The position numbers and the translations under genes are program-made. Positions 13,512-21,149 of a stretch of 21,566 nt of DNA are shown here, one piece after another. The first letter of the stretch is position 1, and every line of letters starts with the position of its first letter. Origin of the DNA: Anaerolineales bacterium UBA6668 (GTDB lineage Bacteria; Chloroflexota; Anaerolineae; Anaerolineales; UBA6668); the NCBI GenBank assembly GCA_002455215.1, contig DKKK01000136.1:1-21566 (forward strand), read 5' to 3'. A model generated the notes under the pieces. That model searched no databases. It saw nothing but the letters and a program-made list of their open reading frames with translations, and had not been told where the DNA came from.

Positions 13512-15590
13512 ATGTTGATGTTTGCGAAAAAGCGCATCCGAATTGTATATTCAACCCGGGTCGGAATGGTACGTTTTTTCTTATGGGGAAAAACGCAATT
13601 TCCATCCGTGATAAATCTCTTAAAAACCGATGGCATTTGTTTATTGGTCTTGCTCGCATTACCGTGGTTGTTCTTTTGGCAAACTTGGCTTCCCCTAGGT
13701 CAACCCCAACTCGCCTTTGAAGACGGCGACTTCCATGAGCAGATGTACCCGAATCGCGTGTTTACGGCGAGCCAGTACCACTATTTTCGGCTTCCCATGT
13801 GGGATGAGCAGGTTTATGCCGGTTTTTCGGCGGTGGGTGAGCCACAACACGCTATATTTTACCCGCCGGGCTGGTGGCTGGCGCTTTTCCCCCCACCATT
13901 TCCGGTCCAAGCTTTACAGACGGAAGTGCTTTTGCATTTGGGCTGGGCGGGCATTGGCATGTACTATTTGCTCAAAAAGCTGACCGGGCAACGAAGCGCC
14001 GCTTTGTTTGGTGGGTTAGTCTGGAATGGTTCGGGTTTACTCAATAGTTATCCGATGTTGCAAGTGCAAATTTTGGAAGCGCAAGTGTGGCTTCCGTTTA
14101 TTTGGTTGTGCTTGCTCTATGCTCACCAACGTAGCCATTGGCGCTATGCGGTTTGGGCAGGCGTGCTGTGGGGCGTGAGTATTTTGGCGGGACATCCCCA
14201 AACCAGTGCCTATATCGCCATTGCGGCGGTGGCGCTATTGCTTTCGCAGGCTTTGCAAAAGCCCTTTGTGAGTTTGCGGAATTTACTATTGTTTGTTATT
14301 TTTGGCGTTGGGGTGGGTGCTGTGCAATGGCTTGCCACCTACCAATTGCTCAAAAGCTCAGCCCGCCCGCTCTATTCGTACCTTGAGCTTGCAGGTGGGT
14401 TTCGATGGTATCAACTAAGTAATTTTATTGTACCGAATGAGCCGGAATGGAATTATCTGTACATTGGTTTGGTGGCTTTGACAATGGTGGCGTGGGCTTT
14501 GGTTAAGCAATGGCGCAAGGTGGGGCTTTGGCTGGGGTTGGCAATGTTTGCATTGTTGTTATCTATGGGGGGGAACGCGCCGCTCTTTCCGCTGTTGTAC
14601 GCCCTTTTGGGGCGTTTGTATATTTTTCGCCACCAAGAGAGCATTGTTTTGGTGACGGTGGCTTGTTTGGCAGTGCTGGCGGGTTTAGGTTTTTCGGCTT
14701 TGCGCTCTGCCTTGCCTGCTAAGTATGCCCTACCTGTGCTGATACTTTTACTCGCTTTGCAATTGCCAGATACCTACCGCGCCCGCGGCAATATTTTGCA
14801 AGTACGACCTGCTGGTGGCTTTTTTCAAAAGACAGCGGTTCAACAGGTGTTGGCAGGCATTCCCTATGACGGGCGAGTGAGTAGTGAAAACTCCCTGCAG
14901 GGCAAGGGCAATGCAGGCAAGGTTTTTGGCTTCCGCGATATTAATGGCATTTCGCCGCTGTTACCGGCAAATATTGAAAAAATGTGGCAAGTCTGGGATG
15001 AGACGCGCGTTTTTCAGTTGCTTGACGTGCAGTTTCTCATCACCCCGCGTACACTTTCCCATGCCGGTTTGTTGCTGGTACACCATGACCCGCAAAATCA
15101 GTTAAATCTGTATCAGGTCTTTTTGGGGAGTAGCCCGGCTTGGATTGTGCATGATGCGCAACTCGCACCGGATGGTGATACAGCCATGCAGTCGGCGGCA
15201 GATCCCGCTCTTAATGTATTTGAAACGGCGATTTTGGAGCAAACCCCACAGCCCAGCCCTGAACCACTCACTGGGGCTGAGACGGTTCGGCTAACCCGTA
15301 TTCGTCCCACGCAAATTCAGGTAGATGTTCAGTTAAACAGCCCTGGGGTGGTTGTGGTGAGTGAGATGAATGCGCCGGGGTGGGTAGTCACTGCCAATGG
15401 CGAGCCAGTGACCGAATTGCGGGCGTATGGCATCTTACGGGCGGTTGCCTTGCCTGCGGGTACTCATCAATTGGTGTGGAACTACCAGCCGATGTGGGTA
15501 TGGCTAGGGGGGAGCATTTCGCTGATTAGCGTATTGATTGCGCTCGGTTTGTGGCTATTCCGGCAACTGCCAAACCGCCTTTCCCCCTAG
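13512..15590 (+). CDS. YfhO-like polytopic membrane protein (putative GT-C glycosyltransferase)
   Basis: The longest frame encodes 692 residues with a dozen or so membrane helices in the N-terminal two thirds and a C-terminal extracytoplasmic beta domain closed by a last helix. The first outer loop, AFEDGDFHEQMYPNRVF, carries acidic residues where GT-C enzymes place catalytic ones. HAIFYPPGWWLALF and the C-terminal EMNAPGWVVTANGEPV ... LPAGTHQLVWNYQP are typical of the YfhO family, whose known members modify teichoic acids or other surface polymers. The start is uncertain. ATG 13512 lies three bases after the sortase stop, but the first ~33 codons coincide with a palindromic element; ATG 13566 or GTG 13608 are alternatives. 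The 3' end overlaps the opposite gene by 36 bases. Confidence 0.82.
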   Translation: MLMFAKKRIRIVYSTRVGMVRFFLWGKTQFPSVINLLKTDGICLLVLLALPWLFFWQTWLPLGQPQLAFEDGDFHEQMYPNRVFTASQYHYFRLPMWDEQVYAGFSAVGEPQHAIFYPPGWWLALFPPPFPVQALQTEVLLHLGWAGIGMYYLLKKLTGQRSAALFGGLVWNGSGLLNSYPMLQVQILEAQVWLPFIWLCLLYAHQRSHWRYAVWAGVLWGVSILAGHPQTSAYIAIAAVALLLSQALQKPFVSLRNLLLFVIFGVGVGAVQWLATYQLLKSSARPLYSYLELAGGFRWYQLSNFIVPNEPEWNYLYIGLVALTMVAWALVKQWRKVGLWLGLAMFALLLSMGGNAPLFPLLYALLGRLYIFRHQESIVLVTVACLAVLAGLGFSALRSALPAKYALPVLILLLALQLPDTYRARGNILQVRPAGGFFQKTAVQQVLAGIPYDGRVSSENSLQGKGNAGKVFGFRDINGISPLLPANIEKMWQVWDETRVFQLLDVQFLITPRTLSHAGLLLVHHDPQNQLNLYQVFLGSSPAWIVHDAQLAPDGDTAMQSAADPALNVFETAILEQTPQPSPEPLTGAETVRLTRIRPTQIQVDVQLNSPGVVVVSEMNAPGWVVTANGEPVTELRAYGILRAVALPAGTHQLVWNYQPMWVWLGGSISLISVLIALGLWLFRQLPNRLSP
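13521..13610. repeat. Palindromic element, copy 8 (inside the YfhO-like reading frame)
   Basis: The segment CGGGTCGGAATGGTACGTTT (13557-13576) pairs imperfectly with the region ending AAAAACGCAATTTCCATCCG (13590-13609), across a CTTATGGG loop. The loop and right arm are nearly identical to copy 2. Upstream, GCATCCGAATTGTATATTC (13533-13551) is an arm of the same kind. The element lies in frame at the start of the YfhO-like gene. Confidence 0.7.
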
Positions 15591-17090
15591 CGCCTGGTGG
15601 GCTATCTCGCGGGCTAGGTCTAACCCATTGCCACTATTGGTCAGCACCACAATTCCCACCCCCTGTTCCGGGTAAATGACCATCAAACTGTCAAAGGGAA
15701 TGTTTTTCCCCCATTGCCAAATGGCAGTGCCATCATCACTGTGTTGAAGACCCGCTCCCAACCCCCATGAAATATCTTCGCTCAGGCGAACTTGTGGCGT
15801 GCGCATGGCTTGGTTCAATTCATTGGAGAGCAAGGTCGGGCGAGCTAGCTCAATGAGAAAGCGGGCTAAATCTGGGGCGGTACTGCGTAGGGTGAAGGCG
15901 GCGCGTGCATTGCGATAGCTGGAAACCGGCACAGGCATTGCTACTCCGCGCATAAGATAACCAGTCAGCGCCAAACTGATTGCGGCAATGCCTACTTTAA
16001 TGCCAACCCTAATGAGCGCGGAACGGGCTTTGAGCCAGCGCCAGAAGGATGTGGTCGTCAATTTGTAGATAAATACTGTCAGGAGTGCGCTGGCGCTGAC
16101 CATCAGCGCGGTAAAGAGCGCCAAACTGCGCCCGATATATACATAACGGCGGATGATCAATAGCCCAGCCAACATCCCAATTGCATACAGCATGGCAATT
16201 TGCCAGATGGGGGCGTGCCAGTGTCCCGCATTGGTGAAGGTGGGTCGCCAGCGGGTAGGGAAAGCTTGCCAGATGCGGCGTTTTTTTAGCCAGCCCGCTA
16301 GCCAACGCCAAAAAATCAACACGCTGACCAGACAAGCCAACCAAGCCAGCACTGCGGGTCCCGCCAAGTAGCCAAAAATACTTCCATAGGAGAGATGCCC
16401 ATAAGCGAGTTGTTTCTCCCAAGTGGGGTTATCTACAAAACTGCTGTGGGTCATGCCAAGCGGTGTAAAGATGCGGGTTTGTGCCAGTTCGTTGATGCTT
16501 TGCCCGCTGGTTTGTTCCAGAATGGCTTGCAAGTAGTTGAAGCCAATGCCAGAATAGGCAAAGTCACTGCCCGGCGGAAAGGCGATTCTGCCGTCTGCCC
16601 AAGACACTTGGTTTGAAAGACCCGACGTGTGCGACAAAATTTGTCGCAAGGTGATGGATGAGCGGTATTGCGAGGGGGCAAGCCATTCGCTGGTTAGGTA
16701 GTCGTTGGCGGAGGTATCTAACGCTAGCGTGCCGTCTTGCACGCTTTGTAATGCCAGCAATGCGGTGACGACTTTGCCATTGGATGCTACTTCAAAGACT
16801 GTTCCCGGAGTAACTGGCTGGCCACCAAAACTGCGGGTGACCCCAAAGCCTTCTGTCCATACCAATTCACCAGCGCGAATATAGGCAACGGCTACACCGG
16901 GCACTCCGTAATCTACCATGCGTTTGGGAATAAACGTTTGCAGTTCGCTGATGATGGCTTCAGGGCTTTCTTGTAGGCGTAAATGTTCGCTAAAGATGGG
17001 TGGTTGGCTGATGGGGAGCTCCGTGCAAGCAGAAAGCCCAAAGAGCGCTAGTAAGATTGCCAAGAAAGAGTGGGTGCGTTGGGTAAACAT
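15555..17090 (-). CDS. Serine-hydrolase (beta-lactamase class C fold) lipoprotein with inserted membrane domain
   Basis: The protein has 511 residues. A lipoprotein signal peptide ends at the lipobox LSAC (Cys ~22). The catalytic domain's first part (about 45-235) has the SxxK motif SNGK (103-106) and HTSGLSNQ. The second motif, expected as YSN, reads YSG (179-181). Four hydrophobic helices (about 239-267, 295-319, 322-344, 359-380) follow. The second half of the hydrolase fold then resumes (about 390-510: STAPDLARFLIEL, WGLGAGLQH, VGIVVLTNSGNG). The third motif, normally HxG, reads QWG (459-461). The even number of helices keeps both halves outside. The function may be peptidase/esterase-like or non-catalytic. 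The gene overlaps the YfhO-like gene end by 36 bases. Confidence 0.85.
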   Translation of the reverse strand: MFTQRTHSFLAILLALFGLSACTELPISQPPIFSEHLRLQESPEAIISELQTFIPKRMVDYGVPGVAVAYIRAGELVWTEGFGVTRSFGGQPVTPGTVFEVASNGKVVTALLALQSVQDGTLALDTSANDYLTSEWLAPSQYRSSITLRQILSHTSGLSNQVSWADGRIAFPPGSDFAYSGIGFNYLQAILEQTSGQSINELAQTRIFTPLGMTHSSFVDNPTWEKQLAYGHLSYGSIFGYLAGPAVLAWLACLVSVLIFWRWLAGWLKKRRIWQAFPTRWRPTFTNAGHWHAPIWQIAMLYAIGMLAGLLIIRRYVYIGRSLALFTALMVSASALLTVFIYKLTTTSFWRWLKARSALIRVGIKVGIAAISLALTGYLMRGVAMPVPVSSYRNARAAFTLRSTAPDLARFLIELARPTLLSNELNQAMRTPQVRLSEDISWGLGAGLQHSDDGTAIWQWGKNIPFDSLMVIYPEQGVGIVVLTNSGNGLDLAREIAHQALGGKAVWQLPE

Positions 17091-17207
17091 CGCGCAATGG
17101 TAGCATTTTTGGATAAGCCGTAGCTAAGAAATTGGGATATTAGGTGTCGAACAAGTACGAATTCTGATAAAAACGACTGAAATTGCTCTCATAAAATTAG
17201 ATAACTG

Positions 17208-17216
17208 TGGTATGAT
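17208..17216 (+). promoter_or_regulatory. Candidate extended -10 promoter for rpsF operon
   Basis: TGGTATGAT (17208-17216) is an extended -10 element (TGn plus TATGAT) about 95 bases before the rpsF start. I see no good -35 box at the right distance, which extended -10 promoters can do without. This is a pattern-based call. Confidence 0.35.
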
Positions 17217-17311
17217 TGCCACGTTAAATTTCTTTCTATTTCTCTATCCGCTTACGTGTGGTGACCCAATCCCATACGCAGGCTAATCCCATGGAAAAGA
17301 GGTAAAATCCA

Positions 17312-17731
17312 TTGTATCCCTATGAATTGGCTGTAATTATCAGCCCCGATCTTGAAGGTCCCGCTCTTGACGAAATGTTGGCGCGGGTTGAAGGCTGGAT
17401 CACGAAATCCGGCGGAGAAATTGTGCGACGTGCAACGTGGGGGAAGCGCAAATTGGCGTATTCCATCCGCAAAAAGCAAGAAGGGCATTATTTCTTCTGG
17501 TATATTCACTTGCCAGGCAATGCAGTAGCCGAAGTTGAACGCAACATGCGTTTGAATGAAGGGATTCTGCGTTTCTTGTCGCTTCATCTGGATGAAATCC
17601 CAGCCGAAGACGCGCCCGCCCCCAGCGAACGCATCAAGGTGCAAGACGAAGACGATGACTACGGCTCTACGCCACGCTATCGCCGTCAACCTGCCCGCGA
17701 GGTGAGCGAGTCGGATGACGATGAAGAATAA
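17312..17731 (+). CDS. rpsF: 30S ribosomal protein S6
   Basis: This 139-residue small-subunit protein binds 16S rRNA as a partner of S18. The start YPYELAVIISPDLEGPALDE, the middle WGKRKLAYSIRKKQEGHYFF and NMRLNEGILRFLSL are all typical of S6. The C terminus is extended and ends in an acidic tail (SESDDDEE), comparable to the acidic tails seen in some S6 proteins. I chose the TTG because AAGAGG lies nine bases upstream and family similarity begins there. It heads the rpsF-ssb-rpsR group. The 213-base gap to ssb is unusually wide because a palindromic element lies in it. Confidence 0.95.
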   Translation: MYPYELAVIISPDLEGPALDEMLARVEGWITKSGGEIVRRATWGKRKLAYSIRKKQEGHYFFWYIHLPGNAVAEVERNMRLNEGILRFLSLHLDEIPAEDAPAPSERIKVQDEDDDYGSTPRYRRQPAREVSESDDDEE

Positions 17732-17791
17732 AACAGCGTTTATCTCATCAAATATTCAAAGCAAAAAAGGTCTCTGTTGAAAGATAGTTGA

Positions 17792-17898
17792 TATATTCGG
17801 CACAGTTGGAAATTGCGCTTTTTTCTTGCAGAGAAAAGCTGTAATGTGATACTCAGTAGGTACCGAACATACTGAATAGGAAAAATGCGCCGAATATA
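17792..17898. repeat. Palindromic element, copy 9 (MITE-like, inside rpsF-ssb operon)
   Basis: This is the best-bounded member: perfect 10-bp terminal inverted repeats TATATTCGGC (17792-17801) and GCCGAATATA (17889-17898) delimit 107 bases. The left half contains GGAAATTGCGC, six T, then TTGCAGAG and AAAAGC, which is copy 8 read in reverse (GGAAATTGCG is identical). An internal ACCGAACATACTGAA adds a further arm-like sequence. I see no open frame in it, and target-site duplication is not clear. Confidence 0.75.
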
Positions 17899-17944
17899 GA
17901 TAGAGAAGCCCAGCAGATAAGGCATATTTCTAAGGAGTAATCTC

Positions 17945-18355
17945 GTGGCTAGAGGTCTAAATAAGGTAATGATTATTGGTCGGTTGGGACGTGACCCGGA
18001 AATGCGGTTCACGCCCGGCGGAAAGCCCGTCACCACCTTTAGTATTGCTGTTTCACGCAATTGGACAGCTTCTTCTGGCGAACGGCACGATGAAACCGAG
18101 TGGTTCAACATTGTTTGTTGGGGCACTTTGGCAGAAATTTGCAATCAACATTTGCGCAAAGGCCGCCAAGTCTTCATTGAAGGGCGCTTACAAACACGCT
18201 CTTGGGAAGACGAAAGTGGCAAAAAGCACTATCGAACTGAGATTGTGGCACGCGAAATGCTGATTTTGGATCATGGGTTTTCTCGAAATGACGGTCCAAT
18301 GGACGACCATTTTGAAGCCATTGAAGATGAAGAAGAAGACGAATTTCCATTCTAG
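17945..18355 (+). CDS. ssb: Single-stranded DNA-binding protein
   Basis: The protein has 136 residues. The OB fold covers about 1-108: GLNKVMIIGRLGRDPEMRFT, TTFSIAVSRNW, ETEWFNIVCWGTLAEIC, KGRQVFIEGRLQTRSW and YRTEIVAREMLILD. A very short acidic linker leads to the tip EDEFPF, the conserved partner-binding end of SSB. The linker is much shorter than the Gly/Gln-rich one in many bacteria. The GTG start has TAAGGAG eight bases upstream. It protects single-stranded DNA and recruits repair and replication proteins. Confidence 0.97.
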   Translation: MARGLNKVMIIGRLGRDPEMRFTPGGKPVTTFSIAVSRNWTASSGERHDETEWFNIVCWGTLAEICNQHLRKGRQVFIEGRLQTRSWEDESGKKHYRTEIVAREMLILDHGFSRNDGPMDDHFEAIEDEEEDEFPF

Positions 18356-18394
18356 AATTTGCGTTCTGGAATTTGCATCTAAGGAGTAATTACT

Positions 18395-18643
18395 GTGAAG
18401 CGACAACCTGTACAACGCCGCATTCGCCGCCCACGCGTCCCCGATTTTGTGGTCGAAAAGATTGGCGTAATTGATTACAAAAATATCGAAACATTACGCT
18501 GGTTTATCAATGAAAATGGACGCATCAAGCCACGCCGCCAAACTGGCTTGAACGCATCCCAACAACGCCAAGTCGCTGTGGCTGTAAAGCGTGCTCGCCA
18601 TATGGCACTGCTAAGCTTTACCACCGCCGACTCTGGTGACTAA
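18395..18643 (+). CDS. rpsR: 30S ribosomal protein S18
   Basis: This 82-residue protein has S18 hallmarks: [40 protein letters not shown] and [15 protein letters not shown]. It pairs with S6 on the 30S platform. The GTG start has AAGGAG upstream, 39 bases after ssb ends. rplI, which usually follows in this operon, is absent; a terminator hairpin and a parvulin foldase gene come instead. Confidence 0.97.
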   Translation: MKRQPVQRRIRRPRVPDFVVEKIGVIDYKNIETLRWFINENGRIKPRRQTGLNASQQRQVAVAVKRARHMALLSFTTADSGD

Positions 18644-18658
18644 GCCGAGATTTTCAAG

Positions 18659-18706
18659 AAATGGCATAGTTACTCTCCCAACAGGGGTGGTGGCTATGCC
18701 ATTTTT
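18659..18706 (+). terminator. Terminator of the rpsF-ssb-rpsR operon
   Basis: An 11-bp stem, AAATGGCATAG (18659-18669) with CTATGCCATTT (18694-18704), encloses a secondary CTCCC/GGGG pairing. The T-run TTTTT (18702-18706) is part of the end of the stem. It lies 15 bases after the rpsR stop. Confidence 0.8.
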
Positions 18707-18710
18707 ATTG

Positions 18711-18743
18711 GGTAAATTGTTGTTCGGAAGCGCAAAATTTACC
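18711..18743 (+). other. Hairpin just upstream of the parvulin gene
   Basis: GGTAAATT (18711-18718) and AATTTACC (18736-18743) form a perfect 8-bp stem, with TTG/CAA pairing inside. It sits between the rpsR terminator and the foldase start, only 23 bases before the ATG. It may shape the mRNA 5' end or translation. The loop contains TTCGGAAGCGCAA, loosely like the palindromic family. Confidence 0.5.
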
Positions 18744-18766
18744 TACAGCATTCTTGAGTGAGAAAA

Positions 18767-20215
18767 ATGGCAAATCAAAACGAAAATCCATCTTCCACCA
18801 ATCGCAAGCATCTCTCCCGCATGGAGCGCGAAGCCAGGCAAAGGCAAATTGTATTGTGGATCGCCACAGGCGTTGCGCTGATTGTAGTTGGTTTGTTGGT
18901 TGCGGCTTTGGTGGACCAATTCATCACGACTCCGAACCGTGTTGTGGCAAAAGTCGGAGAACAAAGTATCAGCTACAAAGAACTTGAAAAAGAAGTCGCT
19001 TATCGCCGCTTTTTACTGGCTCGGCAATATGAACAGTATAGCTATTTTGCTCAGTTTTCTGAGCAATTTCAACAACAAGCTAGCAGTATCTTGCAACAAT
19101 TGCAGGATTCACGTGCCTTAGGTCAAGAAGTTTTGGTTGATATGATTGAAGAACGCTTGTTCTTGGCGGAAGCAGAGAAGCGCGGAATCACGGTCAGCGA
19201 AGAAGAAGTGCAAAAGGCTGTGGAAGAGCGTTTTGGCTTCTACCGCAATGGAACGCCCACACCGGAGCCAACCAACACATCCGAACCCACCCTGACCCCC
19301 ACCGCAGGGGCTACCAGCACGGCTACGGCGACTTTGCCACCTACCAATACCCCAACTGCGGGTCCATCTGCTACGCCATTTCCTACCAGCACGCCCTATA
19401 CAGAAGATGGTTTCCAAACCGAGTATAAGGGATATACTGGCAGTGTAACGCACTACACCGGAATTTCTGAAGCGGACTTCCGCGAATTTACCCGCCGCGA
19501 ACTAATTGTAGAAAAGGTGAGTAAGGCGTTGAAGGACGAAGCGCAAGTGGAAACCACCAAGCAAGAAGCCGGTGCGGCACACATTTTGCTGGGCTTGGAT
19601 AACAAAGCACAGGCAGAAGAAGTGTTGGCACGTGCTCTGGCTGGTGAAGATTTTGCGGCGTTGGCGGCAGAATTTTCGTTAGACACATCGAATAAGGACA
19701 ACGGTGGTGATTTGGGTACATTTACCACGGGGCAAATGGTAGCGCCTTTCAATGACGCAGTGTTTGCCGCAACCCAACTGGGGGTCTTGCCCAACTTGGT
19801 AGAGACCACATTCGGCTTCCATATTATCAATATCACCCAACTGCCCAAAGACATTCCTTTAACGGCAGACGAAATTGATGCCAAGAAAACCGAAGCGGTG
19901 CAAGCTTGGCTTGATGAGCAAAAGAACGGAACTGTGTTGCAATATGATTGGTGGTATGACCGCGAATTCCGTAACCCCAATGTAGGGACTATGTTGAAAG
20001 ATAGCAATTCTACCCAAGTGGCAATTGCTACCGAAACAGCGAAATTTGCGCCGACCGCTACGCCTACCCCGGTAGGTTTTGATGTAACTCAAACCGCGCA
20101 GTTTGAAACAACGGCGACAGCGTTTTCTTTGACCTTAGCCGCACCTACCGCAACCCCGCTTCCACCCACCGACACCCCGGAAGTGGGTCCGGCATTGCCG
20201 AGTGCCACACCATAG
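18767..20215 (+). CDS. Membrane-anchored parvulin-type peptidyl-prolyl isomerase (PpiC/SurA-like foldase)
   Basis: The protein has 482 residues: a short basic N terminus, then one membrane helix (about 28-48, VLWIATGVALIVVGLLVAAL) and a SurA-like helical chaperone region. That region is interrupted by a ~50-residue Thr/Pro insert (about 163-212: TPTPEPTNTSEPTLTPTAGA). A parvulin domain follows (about 270-357): AAHILLGLDNKAQAEEVLAR, FAALAAEFSLD, NGGDLGTFTTGQMV and ETTFGFHIINI. The C-terminal tail is again Thr/Pro-rich. It probably folds exported proteins outside the membrane. The ATG at 18767 is preferred; a GTG at 18758 is in frame. The only visible upstream signal is a hairpin, so expression may depend on read-through from rpsR or on an unseen promoter. 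Confidence 0.9.
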   Translation: MANQNENPSSTNRKHLSRMEREARQRQIVLWIATGVALIVVGLLVAALVDQFITTPNRVVAKVGEQSISYKELEKEVAYRRFLLARQYEQYSYFAQFSEQFQQQASSILQQLQDSRALGQEVLVDMIEERLFLAEAEKRGITVSEEEVQKAVEERFGFYRNGTPTPEPTNTSEPTLTPTAGATSTATATLPPTNTPTAGPSATPFPTSTPYTEDGFQTEYKGYTGSVTHYTGISEADFREFTRRELIVEKVSKALKDEAQVETTKQEAGAAHILLGLDNKAQAEEVLARALAGEDFAALAAEFSLDTSNKDNGGDLGTFTTGQMVAPFNDAVFAATQLGVLPNLVETTFGFHIINITQLPKDIPLTADEIDAKKTEAVQAWLDEQKNGTVLQYDWWYDREFRNPNVGTMLKDSNSTQVAIATETAKFAPTATPTPVGFDVTQTAQFETTATAFSLTLAAPTATPLPPTDTPEVGPALPSATP

Positions 20216-20245
20216 GCGGTGATGCTCTTGAATGTGTAGCCAAAT

Positions 20246-20272
20246 AAAAAACCACCGGTCTGGTGGTTTTTT
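20246..20272. terminator. Bidirectional terminator between the foldase and MscS-like genes
   Basis: AAAAAACCACC (20246-20256) and GGTGGTTTTTT (20262-20272) form a perfect 11-bp stem with a five-base loop. A-run and T-run on both sides suit convergent genes. Confidence 0.9.
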
Positions 20273-20342
20273 ATTTTCTTTCAAAACGGTTGAAAATTGT
20301 ATGTTTTTTGACCGTGCCAAATGGGTTTTGGAAAATTACGAT

Positions 20343-21149
20343 TTACTTCGCGATTTGCACCAGCGGCTCGGGTCCCGGAATACCCGCATCGGCAAAGCGT
20401 AGCTTCACTTGTTCATGCACGCCAAACCAGCTATTCCAGTAATCACTGGCTTTGACTGTGGTACGTGCCGCAAAAATCACTGCGGTCGGGGTAATTTCCA
20501 TGACATTAACTGTGGGGGTGGTTCCTGCAAGCGTGGTGGGTTCTTCTGCCAAAATGTTAAGCAAGAGTGCCTTCGCTTTGGGAAAGTCGGCAGTGTGCCC
20601 AATGGCAAAGCGCATATCGACAACCAATATTCCTTTTTGGCTAAAATTGGTGATGGTGCCACTCAAGGCTTGGCTGTTCGGGATGATGATGGTTTTATGG
20701 TCAGGAGTGGCTAACACGCTGTTAAAGATTTGAATTTCCTCCACTGTGCCTGTTGAGCCTGCCACAGTTACCAAATCGCCCACTTTGTAAGGGCGAAAGA
20801 AAACCAGCAATACCCCTGCGGCAAAATTGCTGAGCGAGCCTTGCAATGCCAAACCCACTGCCAAGCCAGCCGCTCCCAACACCGCCAAAAAGCTAGTCAT
20901 GGGAATGCCCAAATTACTTAAGGCGGCAATTCCTACCGCTGTCAACAAGGCATAATACAGCAAATCGGTCAGAAATTTGGTTAAAGTAGCGTCTGTGTGG
21001 GTGCGCCCCATTGCTTTTTTTAGCAATTGGCTAAAAAATTTTGACAACCAGCGTCCAATCACAAAAATAGCGATTGAAATTAACAGCTTTAAGCCATAGA
21101 GTGTGGCAAGGTTGGTCAGTTGTGCCAAAATAAGTTGAACGGCGTTCAT
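20343..21149 (-). CDS. Small-conductance mechanosensitive channel (MscS family)
   Basis: This 268-residue protein has three membrane helices (about 15-33, 63-84, 88-117). The third is the pore-lining helix with the Gly/Ala-rich pattern GAAGLAVGLALQGSLSNFAAG, followed by FRPYKVGDLVTVAGSTGTVE and PNSQALSGTITNFS of the beta domain. The length is close to E. coli MscS. It opens under membrane tension to release solutes during hypo-osmotic shock. The ATG has AGGAGA about ten bases upstream. It is a single gene converging on the foldase. Confidence 0.95.
   Translation of the reverse strand: MNAVQLILAQLTNLATLYGLKLLISIAIFVIGRWLSKFFSQLLKKAMGRTHTDATLTKFLTDLLYYALLTAVGIAALSNLGIPMTSFLAVLGAAGLAVGLALQGSLSNFAAGVLLVFFRPYKVGDLVTVAGSTGTVEEIQIFNSVLATPDHKTIIIPNSQALSGTITNFSQKGILVVDMRFAIGHTADFPKAKALLLNILAEEPTTLAGTTPTVNVMEITPTAVIFAARTTVKASDYWNSWFGVHEQVKLRFADAGIPGPEPLVQIAK

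Noticed and set aside
19118..19453. 111-codon antisense frame inside the foldase gene
   Set aside because: It is a shadow of the repetitive Thr/Pro codons on the opposite strand; the sense frame has clear domains.
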